This document shows, piece after piece, positions 37,077 to 46,325 of a stretch of DNA of 64,000 nucleotides. Below the pieces are notes generated by a model. That model did not search any database. It was not told the origin of the DNA and saw nothing but the letters and a program-made list of their open reading frames with translations. Where the stretch lies: positions 1 through 64,000 of the forward strand of contig DCAE01000047.1 of NCBI GenBank assembly GCA_002311385.1. Direction: 5' to 3'. The DNA is from Dehalococcoidia bacterium UBA1141. GTDB taxonomy: Bacteria > Chloroflexota > Dehalococcoidia > Lucifugimonadales > UBA3495. Made by a program: the position numbers and the translations under genes. Every line of letters begins with the position of its first letter. The stretch's first letter is position 1.

Positions 37077-37853
37077 ATGGCCGAGACCGTTATTTACGAG
37101 AAGAAAAACCACGTAGTAATCATGACTATGAACCGTCCCGACGCACTAAATTCCATCAACAGGCAGTTGCGAAAGGAACTATCCGAAGCAATCACCCAGT
37201 TTGACGAAGACCTTGACGCCTACGTGGGAATCATTACGGGGGCTGGAAGGGCATTTTGCTCCGGCCGGGATTTGAAGGAGCGCGCCGCCGACAACGCCGA
37301 GGGCATTCAGGCTCGGGCGTCCCATAGCTTGACCCCGGACCGCCCATTCATGTTCCCGCAAACTTGGAAGCCCTTGATTGCTGCCGTGAATGGTTTTGCC
37401 CTGGCCGGCGGCTGGTCCATTGCCCAGTTGTGCGACCTGCGCTTGGCTTCTGAGGACGCCAAGCTGGGCATAACCGAAACCAAATGGAGCTTGCTGCCGC
37501 CCTTTGGCACGATTCTGCCCAAGTCTATGCCCATGTCTGCCGTCTTGGAGTTGGTGTTCACTGCCCAGCCCGTAACCGCTCAAAGGGCCTATGATATGGG
37601 CTTCCTGAACAAAGTGGTACCAGCGGACAAGCTCATGGATGAGGCCATGGCCTTGGCCGAGCAGATTGCGGAAAACGCTCCTTTGGCGGTGCAGTACTTC
37701 AAGGAACTCGCCTACCGGGGCCAGAACATGACAGTACAAGACATCTCGGCGCTGACCTACCACATGTACGACGCGCTATTGACCACCGAGGACTCCAAAG
37801 AAGGGCCCAAAGCCTTCGCCGAGAAGCGCAAGCCTAAGTGGCAAGGGAAGTAG
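37077..37853 (+). CDS. Enoyl-CoA hydratase/isomerase family protein
   Basis: 258-residue crotonase-fold protein, hydrating enoyl-CoA or a related reaction. Visible: FCSGRDLKERA (oxyanion loop) near residue 62, PLIAAVNGFALAGGWSIAQLCDLRLAS near 100 and the C-terminal tail. The second catalytic Glu position reads ITETKWSLLPPFG near 128, so the exact activity is open. Ribosome site GAGGAGG is optimal. It converges on an acyl-CoA dehydrogenase gene, suggesting acyl-CoA metabolism. Confidence 0.88.
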   Translation: MAETVIYEKKNHVVIMTMNRPDALNSINRQLRKELSEAITQFDEDLDAYVGIITGAGRAFCSGRDLKERAADNAEGIQARASHSLTPDRPFMFPQTWKPLIAAVNGFALAGGWSIAQLCDLRLASEDAKLGITETKWSLLPPFGTILPKSMPMSAVLELVFTAQPVTAQRAYDMGFLNKVVPADKLMDEAMALAEQIAENAPLAVQYFKELAYRGQNMTVQDISALTYHMYDALLTTEDSKEGPKAFAEKRKPKWQGK

Positions 37854-37859
37854 GGTAGC

Positions 37860-39026
37860 CTAAATCTGGTATTCGGGCCGGCGTAGCAACTGCCGGGCGA
37901 TTACTAGTCGCAGCACCTCATTGGTGCCCTCGCCGATAATCATCAGTGGGGCGTCGCGGTAGTAGCGCTCCACCGGAGAGTCTTTGATAAAGCCTGCGCC
38001 TCCGTGGATTCGCATCGCTTCCAGTGTTATCTCCTGGCAGGCTTCGCTGGCGAACAGCTTGGCCATGCCCGTCTCAAGGTCAACACGCTCTCCCCTGTCC
38101 TTCTTGGCGGCGGCGTCGTAGGTCAGCAGACGAGCAGCCTGGATCTTGGTTGCCATGTCGGCCAGTTTCAGTTGAATAGCTTGATGTTGGGAGATGGGCA
38201 CACCGAAAGTTTCCCTTTGTTGGGAGTAGCGTATAGCGGCATTAAAGGCCGCTTGAGCCACACCAACCGCTCTTGCGGCAATGTTTATTCGACCCGTCTC
38301 CAGACCGCTCATTACTTGGCCGAATCCAAGTCCCTCTTCCCCTCCGATTAAATTGTCTTCGGGGATATGGAAGTTCTCAAAGAAGAGTTCACAGGTGTCC
38401 AAGCCCCTGTAGCCCATCTTGTCCAAATCCCGGCCAACCCGGAAGCCCGGGTCGCCTTTTTCTACGATGAAGCAACTGATCCCTTTGTGCTTGGTCTCAG
38501 CATCGGGGTCGGTACGAGCCAGCAAGCAGAAGGCGTCGCCGTAGCGACCGTTGGTGATAAACATCTTGGTGCCGTTGATGACGTACTCTTCGCCGTCCTT
38601 GTGGGCGGTTGTCTTCAGATTGGCCACATCGGTGCCCCCCTCGGGCTCGGTGAGGGCCAACCCACCCCTTATCTGACCCGAGGCCAGCTTTGGCAAGAAA
38701 CGCTGTTTCTGCCCCTCTGTGCCGTAATGAGTTAAGACGTATGTCAGGATATGATGGGTACCGATCGCGCCGCTGAGGCTCATGAAGCCTTTGCTGATTT
38801 CCTCGAAAATCATGGCGAAGGTGGTGTAGTCCAAACCCATGCCGCCATATTTTTCCGGGACCGTAATGCCGAACAGGCCCAGCTCTTTCATGGTGTTTAT
38901 CAGTTCGTGCGGCGTCTCGTCGTCCCGGTCCAACTGGGCGGCCACGGGCTCAACATCGCGGCGCACAAACTCCCGCACCATGTTTACAATCTGAGTTCTG
39001 GCTTCCTCGGGGGTTGAAGTTGTCAC
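37860..39026 (-). CDS. Acyl-CoA dehydrogenase
   Basis: FAD enzyme that inserts a 2,3-double bond into acyl-CoA, 388 residues. The FAD/substrate segment GLALTEPEGGTDVANL is near residue 136, GTKMFITNG near 160, and ETFGVPISQHQAIQLKLADM near 270. The catalytic Glu lies in IIGEGTNEVLRLVIARQLL near residue 370, and the IHGGAGFIKD segment precedes it. Convergent with enoyl-CoA hydratase. Confidence 0.93.
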   Translation of the reverse strand: MTTSTPEEARTQIVNMVREFVRRDVEPVAAQLDRDDETPHELINTMKELGLFGITVPEKYGGMGLDYTTFAMIFEEISKGFMSLSGAIGTHHILTYVLTHYGTEGQKQRFLPKLASGQIRGGLALTEPEGGTDVANLKTTAHKDGEEYVINGTKMFITNGRYGDAFCLLARTDPDAETKHKGISCFIVEKGDPGFRVGRDLDKMGYRGLDTCELFFENFHIPEDNLIGGEEGLGFGQVMSGLETGRINIAARAVGVAQAAFNAAIRYSQQRETFGVPISQHQAIQLKLADMATKIQAARLLTYDAAAKKDRGERVDLETGMAKLFASEACQEITLEAMRIHGGAGFIKDSPVERYYRDAPLMIIGEGTNEVLRLVIARQLLRRPEYQI

Positions 39027-39190
39027 AAGAGGCTCCTTTTTGAGCTATCAGCAATCGGCGCTCAACAGTTTGCCAAAAGCCGAAGGGTTCGCTGGCAAAA
39101 TTCCGGTGTGCCACGTCTGGGCGTCAATTCAGTCTATATTCAGGCCCTAATGCCGTCAAGAAATTGCAGTCTGGCGATGCACCCTTGGGC

Positions 39191-39526
39191 CTAGGAGGCC
39201 GTCGCTCCGGAGCGCCACGGCGGCGCCCAAAATACCAAGAGTTTCAAGTCTTGGGTGATGGAGTGAAAGCGGTGTTCCACGCCGATACCAACGAATATTG
39301 TTGAACCGACGGACACCGGCCTGTCCTCATCGTCGACGCGAATCATCCCCACTCCCTCCAAAACATAATAGACCTCTTCTTCGGTATGAGGGCTCTGAGG
39401 GTCTTTCTCGCCTGCGGGGATGACGTACAAGCCCAAACTCAGGGTCTCTGTGCGGAAAAACTCGTGGTATGGCCGGCCATCTTCCCGGTGTTGGGTTATG
39501 ATGTCGGCTATTTCAAATGCGTCCAT
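39191..39526 (-). CDS. Cupin-domain protein
   Basis: 111 residues with a small beta-barrel. The first cupin motif is HTEEEVYYVLEGVGMI (about residue 48) and the second VGIGVEHRFHSITQD. The expected metal ligands (His48, Glu52 and His near 84) are visible. The ligand is unknown. It lies between an acyl-CoA dehydrogenase and the giant helicase without a clear link to either. Confidence 0.8.
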   Translation of the reverse strand: MDAFEIADIITQHREDGRPYHEFFRTETLSLGLYVIPAGEKDPQSPHTEEEVYYVLEGVGMIRVDDEDRPVSVGSTIFVGIGVEHRFHSITQDLKLLVFWAPPWRSGATAS

Positions 39527-39719
39527 AATTCAACTCGATTCCAGGCTCGAATTCAGGCCATATTCGGCAACGGCGTTGAGTATAGCATAGGTTCGAAACG
39601 CTCCCCCTGACCGCGCTGAGACCCTTATTTATCAGTCACAAATGCGTGGCCGAATGTGCGGCGGTATGGTACCGTTTATGTCAACCTGGTAATGTCCGAG
39701 ACGCGGGCTACTAACAACA

Positions 39720-42700
39720 ATGGCTCATAAACGGCGAGCATTGGAAACCCTCGAACTTGCGGCCCAAGCGCTGGCCAACGCTCTCAATCTACCTGCGCCC
39801 AGAGGGCAAGTAGAGCGGGAAGCCCTATGCCGGGCGGCTCTGGTTGTTCTGGAAGCTCCTGACCTGGAAGGTGTGGCCCTGAACTCTCGGCAGTGGCTAG
39901 CCCAGAGCGAAGAACTGGGCGCTCTGATAAACGCGGGTGTATCACTTGGGCGCCTCCACCGTGAATTTGATCGGGCAATCATGCCCGGTGCTTGGGATTT
40001 AAACCTTCAGGCACTGAGGAGAACCCTGGTCGATAAAGGCGAGGGATTAACCCGCAGGCTGTCCCGGGAGTACCGCAGCGCCGAGAAGCAACTGTCCGGT
40101 CTGTTTCATCAGCCACGGCCCTCGGACCTGACCACCCGGCTGAAGCTCATTGACACCATCGCCGAGGCTCGCCAGTACCAGGACTTCGTCAACCAACTGG
40201 ATTCCCTGGGCGCAGAATTATTCGGACTCAAGTGGAACGGTCAAGCCTCAGAATGGGAGACGCTCTCTCAATTATTTCAATGGATACAAGATCTTCACAG
40301 CAGGGTCGAAAGCGGCTCGGCTCCCGGTGGAATCGTAGATTATCTGTCGGGGAATCCTGATAAATACTTGCTTGGGCCTTTAGTCAGCGCTGTTGAAGAA
40401 GCTACCGGGGCGCACGCCACCAGTGCGTCTGCCATTCGCAAGGGGTTGGAGTCGGCTCGCAAAGAATTGCTTGATCTCGGCCTGCGAAACCCCTTGCTCA
40501 ACTACCGGCTGCTCCGCACCCGAGGGTTGGAGGTGGTGGGCGAGGTGCCAGCAGAGGTCTACCGGCTGCTAACGGCCGATGGGAAGTCTATGTCTTTCCT
40601 TCCTGCTCCAGAGTTTGAAGACTCCACCCAAGAAACCGCTCAAGTAACCGCCGACGCTCTGGGACAACCCCCGGAGCAAGAGTTAGCAGAGCAACAGTCA
40701 GCCGAGCAAGAGTTAGCAGACCAGGAGTCAGCCGAGGAGCAAGGAACTGTCGATGGCCCGACCACCCGGCACACAGACTCCAGACTTCAAACGGCACTAT
40801 CGTCGGAAGAATTGCAATCCAGATTGCTATCCACTTACCACTTGGCCAACACCTTCATTCAAGAGCAGGGTGTTAATACATTATTCCTAACCTTGGGCAT
40901 GCTTGTCTGGCGGGAAGGCGACGGCGACGAACCGAGAAAGGCTCCTTTGGTGCTGGTTCCTGTTGCCTTGGACCGCACAAACGTTAGAACCAGATTCCAA
41001 TTGCGCTACACCGGTGACGACCCCGGAGACAACCTTTCTCTGAGGGAACGGTTGCGCAGCGAGTTTGGAGTTGACCTGCCCCATTTGGCCGAACAGGATG
41101 ATACGGAAGACCTGGATATCGTCGCCTACCTTGACGCCGTGGCCGACGCCACGAAGGAATTCCCAGAGTGGTCCGTAGATCGAAGCAGCGTTGTCTTGGG
41201 ATTCTTTTCCTTCAACAAGTTTTTGATGTACCGGGACTTGGACACGGAAATCTGGCCGGACAGCGTAAAGCCCGAAGAGCATTCTGTCATGGGCGCTCTG
41301 CTCAGCGATGGATTCAGTGAGCCAGCGCCGTCAATCAGCAACGACGAGCACTTGGACCAATACCTGCCGCCCAGTCGGGTGCACCACGTGGTTGATGCGG
41401 ACAGTTCCCAGACGCTGGTATTGGTGGACGTGAACGACGGCCGGAACCTGATTGTCCAGGGTCCACCGGGCACCGGCAAGTCCCAAACCATCACCAACAT
41501 GATTGCGGAAGCCCTAGGCCATGGACGTACCGTTCTCTTTGTGTCGGAAAAGATGGCCGCCTTGGAGGTGGTCAAGCGCCGACTCGACGGCATCGGTTTG
41601 GGTGACGCTTGCTTGGAACTCCACAGCCATAAATCCACCAAGAAAACGGTGCTGGACGAGCTTGAGAGAACGTTGGAACTGGGCAGACCACGGTTGGGCC
41701 AGATTGAGTCGGATTTGGACACGCTGACCACACTGCGGGACCGCTTAAACTCCTACTGCGAGGCGGTTAATACCCCGGTGGGCGACACGGCTGTTAGTCC
41801 GTACGCGGCGTATGGTGAGCTGAGTTTGCTCCGGCAACGCACCGGGGCTGTCCAACTGCCAAAGTTAGAGTTGCCTTCCGCGGACCTGAATTCCGTGGAG
41901 ATGTGGTCCGATGGCGAATTCCGTAGCCGGCAGGAAAAAGTCAAGGAGTTGCAAGCCCGACTGGCTACCATTGGTGTGCCCAAAGACCATCCATTTTGGG
42001 GAACAAGTTACCGAGTGTTGCTGCCAACGGACTTGGACCGAATTAGAATTTCTTTGCCTCCGGCCCAAGTATCTTTGGAATCGGTAATCAATGCGGCGGA
42101 GAGCTTGGCCGAATCCATGAGTCTCGCTGGCCCACCCGGCATCGTAGAAGCCCAAGGATTGTGCTTGACCGTGGACCGAATCTTAGAAGCGCCGGAATTA
42201 GCCGGTTGGAACATTCGGGCCGAGGAGTGGCGGACTCAACGGGAAGAGTTGGATTCGTTATTGGAAGCTGGCCTCCATTTCTCCAGCCTGCGGGCAAAGT
42301 ATCAAGATATTCTGAAGCCCGAGTCATGGAGCTTGGACCTAGCTGACCTAAAGGAACTTTTGAATAGTAAAGGGCGCCAGATGTGGCGTTTAGTGTCCAA
42401 GGAATACCGTCAGGGAAAGTCACGATTGGGCAGTCTATGCCAGAACTCTCCGCCATCGGGATTATCAGCCCAACTGGAGATGTTGGACGCAATAGACGAG
42501 TCCCGGAGATTGAAAGATGCCATTACTGCCGCAGACTCGCTTGGGCGGAGCGTCTACGGCTCCGTATGGCAAATAGAAAGCTCCGATTGGGACTCTCTTT
42601 CCGCCGGCAGCCGTTGGCTATGGCAGTTGTGGGTAGATGTGGAACTGGGGAATTTGCCAAAGGAGATTGTGGATTTCTTGGCGGAAGGCCGCTCGACCCT

Positions 42701-45212
42701 AGGCTTGGCGGAAGCGTCCGGTTCAGTCGTGGAAGCAATATCAGAATACCAGCGAATTATTGCCGCAGTGGTGGAAGCGATGAACCTGGATCTGGCCAAA
42801 CGATATCCCAGCGATCTTGGATTCGAGGGCCAAACGTTCCATGACCAAAAATCAACGCTGGATGCTTGGGGTGAGCGGCTAAACGACATCCACGACATGG
42901 TTGGCTTCAACAACATCTCCGATGACTGCGCCAGTTTCGGTTTGGGCGCGGTTGTCTCGGTGGCAGAAAGTTGGAATGACGCAAACCTTCATCTGATGGA
43001 TGCTTTCTTGCTTGCTCGCTATGAAGCTATCCTGGGAGAATCCTTGGAAAAACGCGATGCGTTGCGGGGGTTCGACGGGGCCAACCATAACCGGCTAATC
43101 CAACAATTCCGGGAATTGGACACATTATCCTTGGAGCACAACCGGTCGCGGCTGGCTTTGGCTCATTGGGAAGGGCTGCCCAGACAGGACGGCGTCGGCC
43201 AATTGGCGGTGCTGAAAAGGGAATTCCAGAAGCGCAGCAGGCAACTACCAATAAGACAACTGATTGCCCGGGCGGGAAACGCAGTCCAAGCGATTAAACC
43301 CGTGTTCATGATGAGTCCCCTTTCCATCGCCACCTACATTCCACCGGGCAGCTTGAAGTTCGACTTGGTGGTTTTTGACGAGGCCAGCCAGGTCAGGCCG
43401 GTCGATGCTTTCGGAGCGATTCTCCGCGCCGGGCAGTCGGTAGTTGTTGGTGACAGCCAACAACTACCGCCCACCAGTTTTTTTGACACCATGACCCTAG
43501 GCAACGAAGACGATGAGGAAAACAACACTTCAAACATCGAAAGCGTATTGGGATTGTTCGCAGCCCAAAGCGCCCCAGACCGGATGTTGCGCTGGCATTA
43601 CCGAAGCCGCCACGAGTCGCTGATTGCGGTTTCCAATCAGGAGTTTTACAAGAATAGCCTGGTGGTTTTCCCCAGTCCCGATGCCGAACGGAAAGACTCC
43701 GGGCTCAAATGCCATCTATTGCCCGACACAGCTTACGATAGGGGAGGGAGCAGGACCAACCAACTGGAGGCGGAGGCAGTTGCCACCTCTGTCATGGAGC
43801 ACGCCTCCAAACATCCAAGCTTGACCTTGGGAGTGGCTGCCTTTAGCGTGGCCCAGATGCGGGCCATCCAGGACGCGGTGGAGAAACGGCGGAGAAGCGA
43901 CCCCTCGATGGAGAGATTTTTTGCCGCCCACCCAGACGAGCCATTCTTTGTAAAAAACCTGGAGACGGTCCAGGGCGATGAGCGGGATGTTATTTTTATC
44001 AGCATTGGCTACGGCAAGGACACCGAAGGGCATGTGGCCATGAACTTCGGACCTCTGAACTGGGATGGCGGGGAACGGCGTTTGAACGTGCTCATCACCA
44101 GGGCGCGACAGCGCTGCGAAGTGTTCACCAACTTGTCGCCTGAAGACATAGACGTTAGCCGAACATCCGCTCCCGGCGTCCACGCTCTGAAAACCTTCCT
44201 GGCTTTTGCGGCGGCGGCTGATACCAGCGGAGTCGCCGATATCAGTAACGAGCCTGGTTCGTCTTTGGAGCAAGCTGTGGCACGCTCACTTACTGAAGCA
44301 GGTTACCAACTGCGCCCCCAAGTTGGTGCCGCTGGCCACTGGGTAGACTTGGCCGTAGTCGACCCTGAGCAATCAGGACGATACCTGATGGGCATAGAAA
44401 CCGATGGTGAAACCTACCACAACTCGCGATCGTCCAGGGACCGAGACCGCCTGAGAGAGCAGGTACTAAACGGCCTGGGATGGCAGATTCACCACATCTG
44501 GAGCACCGACTGGTTCAATCATCCGGACAGAGAACTTAAAAGGGTGGCAGAGGCGATAGAGGCGGCCAAGAATGAAGGGTCGGTCCACAGGGAAATCACT
44601 GCGGATAGTTCTCCGATTCAAAGGGAGGGCGCGCCGGTTGAGCTTGAGGTGGAGGTAATACCGGAGTATCTGCTGGCAACACCCAAAGCTGCCTTTAGGG
44701 ATACCGGATTTCCTCCGGAAGCTGACCCGGCTTTGGCGGTGTGGGTCGCACAGGTCGTTGACGTGGAAAGCCCGATTCACTTGGCCGAGGTGGCTCACCG
44801 CATTGCCGATGCTGCCGGAGTGCGTCGAGTAAAGCGTTACCAGGAAGCCATGAATAGGGCAATCGAAAATGTGGTAGCTTCCGGCAGCGTCACGATAAAT
44901 GGTGAATTCCTATGGCGGTCCGGCATGACCGAACCAACAATGCGTGACCGGAGCAAACTGCCGGTTTCATCCAAGAAAATCGAGTTCGTCGCTCCGGAGG
45001 AGTTGGCGGTGGCGGTGCGCCGCGTGGTAGCGGGGTCATACGGCATCGCATTCGAAGAAATTACCAGCCCCGCAGTAAAGCTCCTGGGATTTGGCAGAGT
45101 CACCAGCGACATGCGTAGCATTGTGGAGGCGCTGATAACCCATATGGTGACGGATGGAACGCTGGTCCGCCAGGGCGACTTGCTGCTGATTTTCAACGAT
45201 CATCCAGACTAA
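39720..45212 (+). CDS. Giant DUF4011 / SF1 helicase / Vsr-like nuclease / DUF3320 protein with duplicated N-terminal module
   Basis: 1830 residues. From about residue 238 it matches DUF4011 (KELLDLGLRNPLLNYRLLR). Walker A GPPGTGKS is at about residue 581, the DEAS Walker B DLVVFDEASQV near 1215, GDSQQLPPTSFFDT near 1245, HYRSRHESL near 1293 and VLITRARQRCEV near 1455, giving an SF1 Upf1-like helicase. A PD-(D/E)xK/Vsr-type nuclease follows near 1515-1617 (WVDLAVV, GIETDGETYH), then a DUF3320-like end. This matches single-gene defence candidates (Hhe-type in one survey, from memory). Residues 10-200 are a second copy of the module that lies at 790-985 between Walker A and B. No neighbour belongs to it. 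Confidence 0.9.
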   Translation: MAHKRRALETLELAAQALANALNLPAPRGQVEREALCRAALVVLEAPDLEGVALNSRQWLAQSEELGALINAGVSLGRLHREFDRAIMPGAWDLNLQALRRTLVDKGEGLTRRLSREYRSAEKQLSGLFHQPRPSDLTTRLKLIDTIAEARQYQDFVNQLDSLGAELFGLKWNGQASEWETLSQLFQWIQDLHSRVESGSAPGGIVDYLSGNPDKYLLGPLVSAVEEATGAHATSASAIRKGLESARKELLDLGLRNPLLNYRLLRTRGLEVVGEVPAEVYRLLTADGKSMSFLPAPEFEDSTQETAQVTADALGQPPEQELAEQQSAEQELADQESAEEQGTVDGPTTRHTDSRLQTALSSEELQSRLLSTYHLANTFIQEQGVNTLFLTLGMLVWREGDGDEPRKAPLVLVPVALDRTNVRTRFQLRYTGDDPGDNLSLRERLRSEFGVDLPHLAEQDDTEDLDIVAYLDAVADATKEFPEWSVDRSSVVLGFFSFNKFLMYRDLDTEIWPDSVKPEEHSVMGALLSDGFSEPAPSISNDEHLDQYLPPSRVHHVVDADSSQTLVLVDVNDGRNLIVQGPPGTGKSQTITNMIAEALGHGRTVLFVSEKMAALEVVKRRLDGIGLGDACLELHSHKSTKKTVLDELERTLELGRPRLGQIESDLDTLTTLRDRLNSYCEAVNTPVGDTAVSPYAAYGELSLLRQRTGAVQLPKLELPSADLNSVEMWSDGEFRSRQEKVKELQARLATIGVPKDHPFWGTSYRVLLPTDLDRIRISLPPAQVSLESVINAAESLAESMSLAGPPGIVEAQGLCLTVDRILEAPELAGWNIRAEEWRTQREELDSLLEAGLHFSSLRAKYQDILKPESWSLDLADLKELLNSKGRQMWRLVSKEYRQGKSRLGSLCQNSPPSGLSAQLEMLDAIDESRRLKDAITAADSLGRSVYGSVWQIESSDWDSLSAGSRWLWQLWVDVELGNLPKEIVDFLAEGRSTLGLAEASGSVVEAISEYQRIIAAVVEAMNLDLAKRYPSDLGFEGQTFHDQKSTLDAWGERLNDIHDMVGFNNISDDCASFGLGAVVSVAESWNDANLHLMDAFLLARYEAILGESLEKRDALRGFDGANHNRLIQQFRELDTLSLEHNRSRLALAHWEGLPRQDGVGQLAVLKREFQKRSRQLPIRQLIARAGNAVQAIKPVFMMSPLSIATYIPPGSLKFDLVVFDEASQVRPVDAFGAILRAGQSVVVGDSQQLPPTSFFDTMTLGNEDDEENNTSNIESVLGLFAAQSAPDRMLRWHYRSRHESLIAVSNQEFYKNSLVVFPSPDAERKDSGLKCHLLPDTAYDRGGSRTNQLEAEAVATSVMEHASKHPSLTLGVAAFSVAQMRAIQDAVEKRRRSDPSMERFFAAHPDEPFFVKNLETVQGDERDVIFISIGYGKDTEGHVAMNFGPLNWDGGERRLNVLITRARQRCEVFTNLSPEDIDVSRTSAPGVHALKTFLAFAAAADTSGVADISNEPGSSLEQAVARSLTEAGYQLRPQVGAAGHWVDLAVVDPEQSGRYLMGIETDGETYHNSRSSRDRDRLREQVLNGLGWQIHHIWSTDWFNHPDRELKRVAEAIEAAKNEGSVHREITADSSPIQREGAPVELEVEVIPEYLLATPKAAFRDTGFPPEADPALAVWVAQVVDVESPIHLAEVAHRIADAAGVRRVKRYQEAMNRAIENVVASGSVTINGEFLWRSGMTEPTMRDRSKLPVSSKKIEFVAPEELAVAVRRVVAGSYGIAFEEITSPAVKLLGFGRVTSDMRSIVEALITHMVTDGTLVRQGDLLLIFNDHPD
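40674..40733 (+). repeat. Two 30-bp tandem repeats in the helicase linker
   Basis: Two units, 40674-40703 and 40704-40733, differ at few positions and encode EQELAEQQSA then EQELADQESA, a Glu/Gln-rich linker after the DUF4011 start region. The repeat number could vary between strains. Confidence 0.65.
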
Positions 45213-45269
45213 CGTTGCGCCATCTCGTCGCTCATTCTCAAAGAAGAGCGCCTTGATGGCGGCGCCACA

Positions 45270-45911
45270 TCACGCCAGGTGGATGAGCCTCACTCCCTGA
45301 ATCACCTTGGTGGGAATTGGTTCGATTGCCCGCAGTCCCGCTGAGAAAACGCAGGCAATTGCCACCCCTATCAGCCCTCCGGCAATCACATCGCTGGGGA
45401 AGAATAAGCCGTTGTACACCCGCGTAAAACTCCACAGGGCAGCCAGCAAGAATGGAAGCGCCGAGGCCCGCCGGTTACGCCACCAGATTGCCATGGCAAA
45501 AGCAAAAGCCACCGCCGCAGGATTTGCCGGAAATGAGGAGTCTGTTGGCGCATATAGAAGGTTGGACAATTCGTACTGCATGAACGGCCTTTCCCGGAAC
45601 CCGACTTGGTTCATCAGTAACACCGCGAGGTTGGCAAAACCCAAGGATATCGCAGCAGCCAGCACGCCTTTTTGATTGTTGATTCGCTCAGCCAAGTCTT
45701 TCCCGTGGAACCACAGACCCAGTCCCCAGAAGCACATAATCACGGGGACGAAGTAATCGCTGACAATAAGATACGTTATGCGGTCCAGCAGGTAATAACG
45801 GCCGATGCCCTGATTCAGCCAAGTGACGATATCGCCGTCGATATTCAGAAAGGCATCCAAACAAAACACTCCAGCCTCTGTTGGAAGCAGGTTAATGCAG
45901 AGTCGAACCAC
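45270..45911 (-). CDS. PAP2-superfamily membrane protein lacking both catalytic histidines
   Basis: 213 residues with about five membrane spans. The fold is that of type 2 phosphatidate/undecaprenyl diphosphate phosphatases: RERPFMQY resembles the RP motif, TDSSFPANPAAVAFAF the SFPSGH motif, and RVYNGLFFPSDVIAGG the R-x5-H-x3-D motif. The first catalytic His (SFPSxH) is replaced by Pro and the second (GxHYPSD) by Phe. It probably does not hydrolyse phosphate esters. It overlaps the preceding membrane gene by 20 bases and is the last gene of the plsY operon, suggesting a phospholipid or envelope role. The ATG or GTG near 45911 is the start. Confidence 0.75.
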   Translation of the reverse strand: MVRLCINLLPTEAGVFCLDAFLNIDGDIVTWLNQGIGRYYLLDRITYLIVSDYFVPVIMCFWGLGLWFHGKDLAERINNQKGVLAAAISLGFANLAVLLMNQVGFRERPFMQYELSNLLYAPTDSSFPANPAAVAFAFAMAIWWRNRRASALPFLLAALWSFTRVYNGLFFPSDVIAGGLIGVAIACVFSAGLRAIEPIPTKVIQGVRLIHLA

Positions 45912-46317
45912 CGGCGCCGAGACGACGAATCAGCCGGAACATTAGCGACAAGAAAGTAGTCTCTTTAAGTGCGTCCAGGCCTTCCGGCAATTCCCGTTGA
46001 CGCGCCCCAAATTTCAGTTGGCGCAAAGATGCCACGATTAGTGTAATCGCCAATCCCGTACCGGAACCGGCGAAGAAATAGGCGAATTGCTCATTGCCGT
46101 TCATTCCCAAGTCGCTGTCGGGAACGTTGCGGTCCTGGGAAAGGAAGAACCAAGCGAATGCGCCAATCAACGCCGCCGCACCGATACAGGTTGAGGCGAA
46201 ACGGTTATCGGAAAAAGTCATACCGCGGTACCCATGGAGCGCCCCGACAATCTGAAACAATCCACAGGAAGCAACGAGGACCAGAAGGTAGTAGTCCAGA
46301 ATGAATGAGCCGGTCAA
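45892..46317 (-). CDS. Small integral membrane protein
   Basis: About 141 residues with three or four hydrophobic spans (LDYYLLVLVASCGLFQIVGAL, CIGAAALIGAFAWFFL, FFAGSGTGLAITLIVASL). The TTG at 46317 is the best start: it lies just after the plsY stop, with AAGG 10 bases upstream. A longer upstream frame on this strand runs through plsY out of frame and is not used. No family recognised. It sits between plsY and the PAP2-like gene and is probably part of the same membrane-lipid operon. Confidence 0.6.
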   Translation of the reverse strand: MTGSFILDYYLLVLVASCGLFQIVGALHGYRGMTFSDNRFASTCIGAAALIGAFAWFFLSQDRNVPDSDLGMNGNEQFAYFFAGSGTGLAITLIVASLRQLKFGARQRELPEGLDALKETTFLSLMFRLIRRLGAGGSTLH

Positions 46318-46325
46318 GGAGATAG

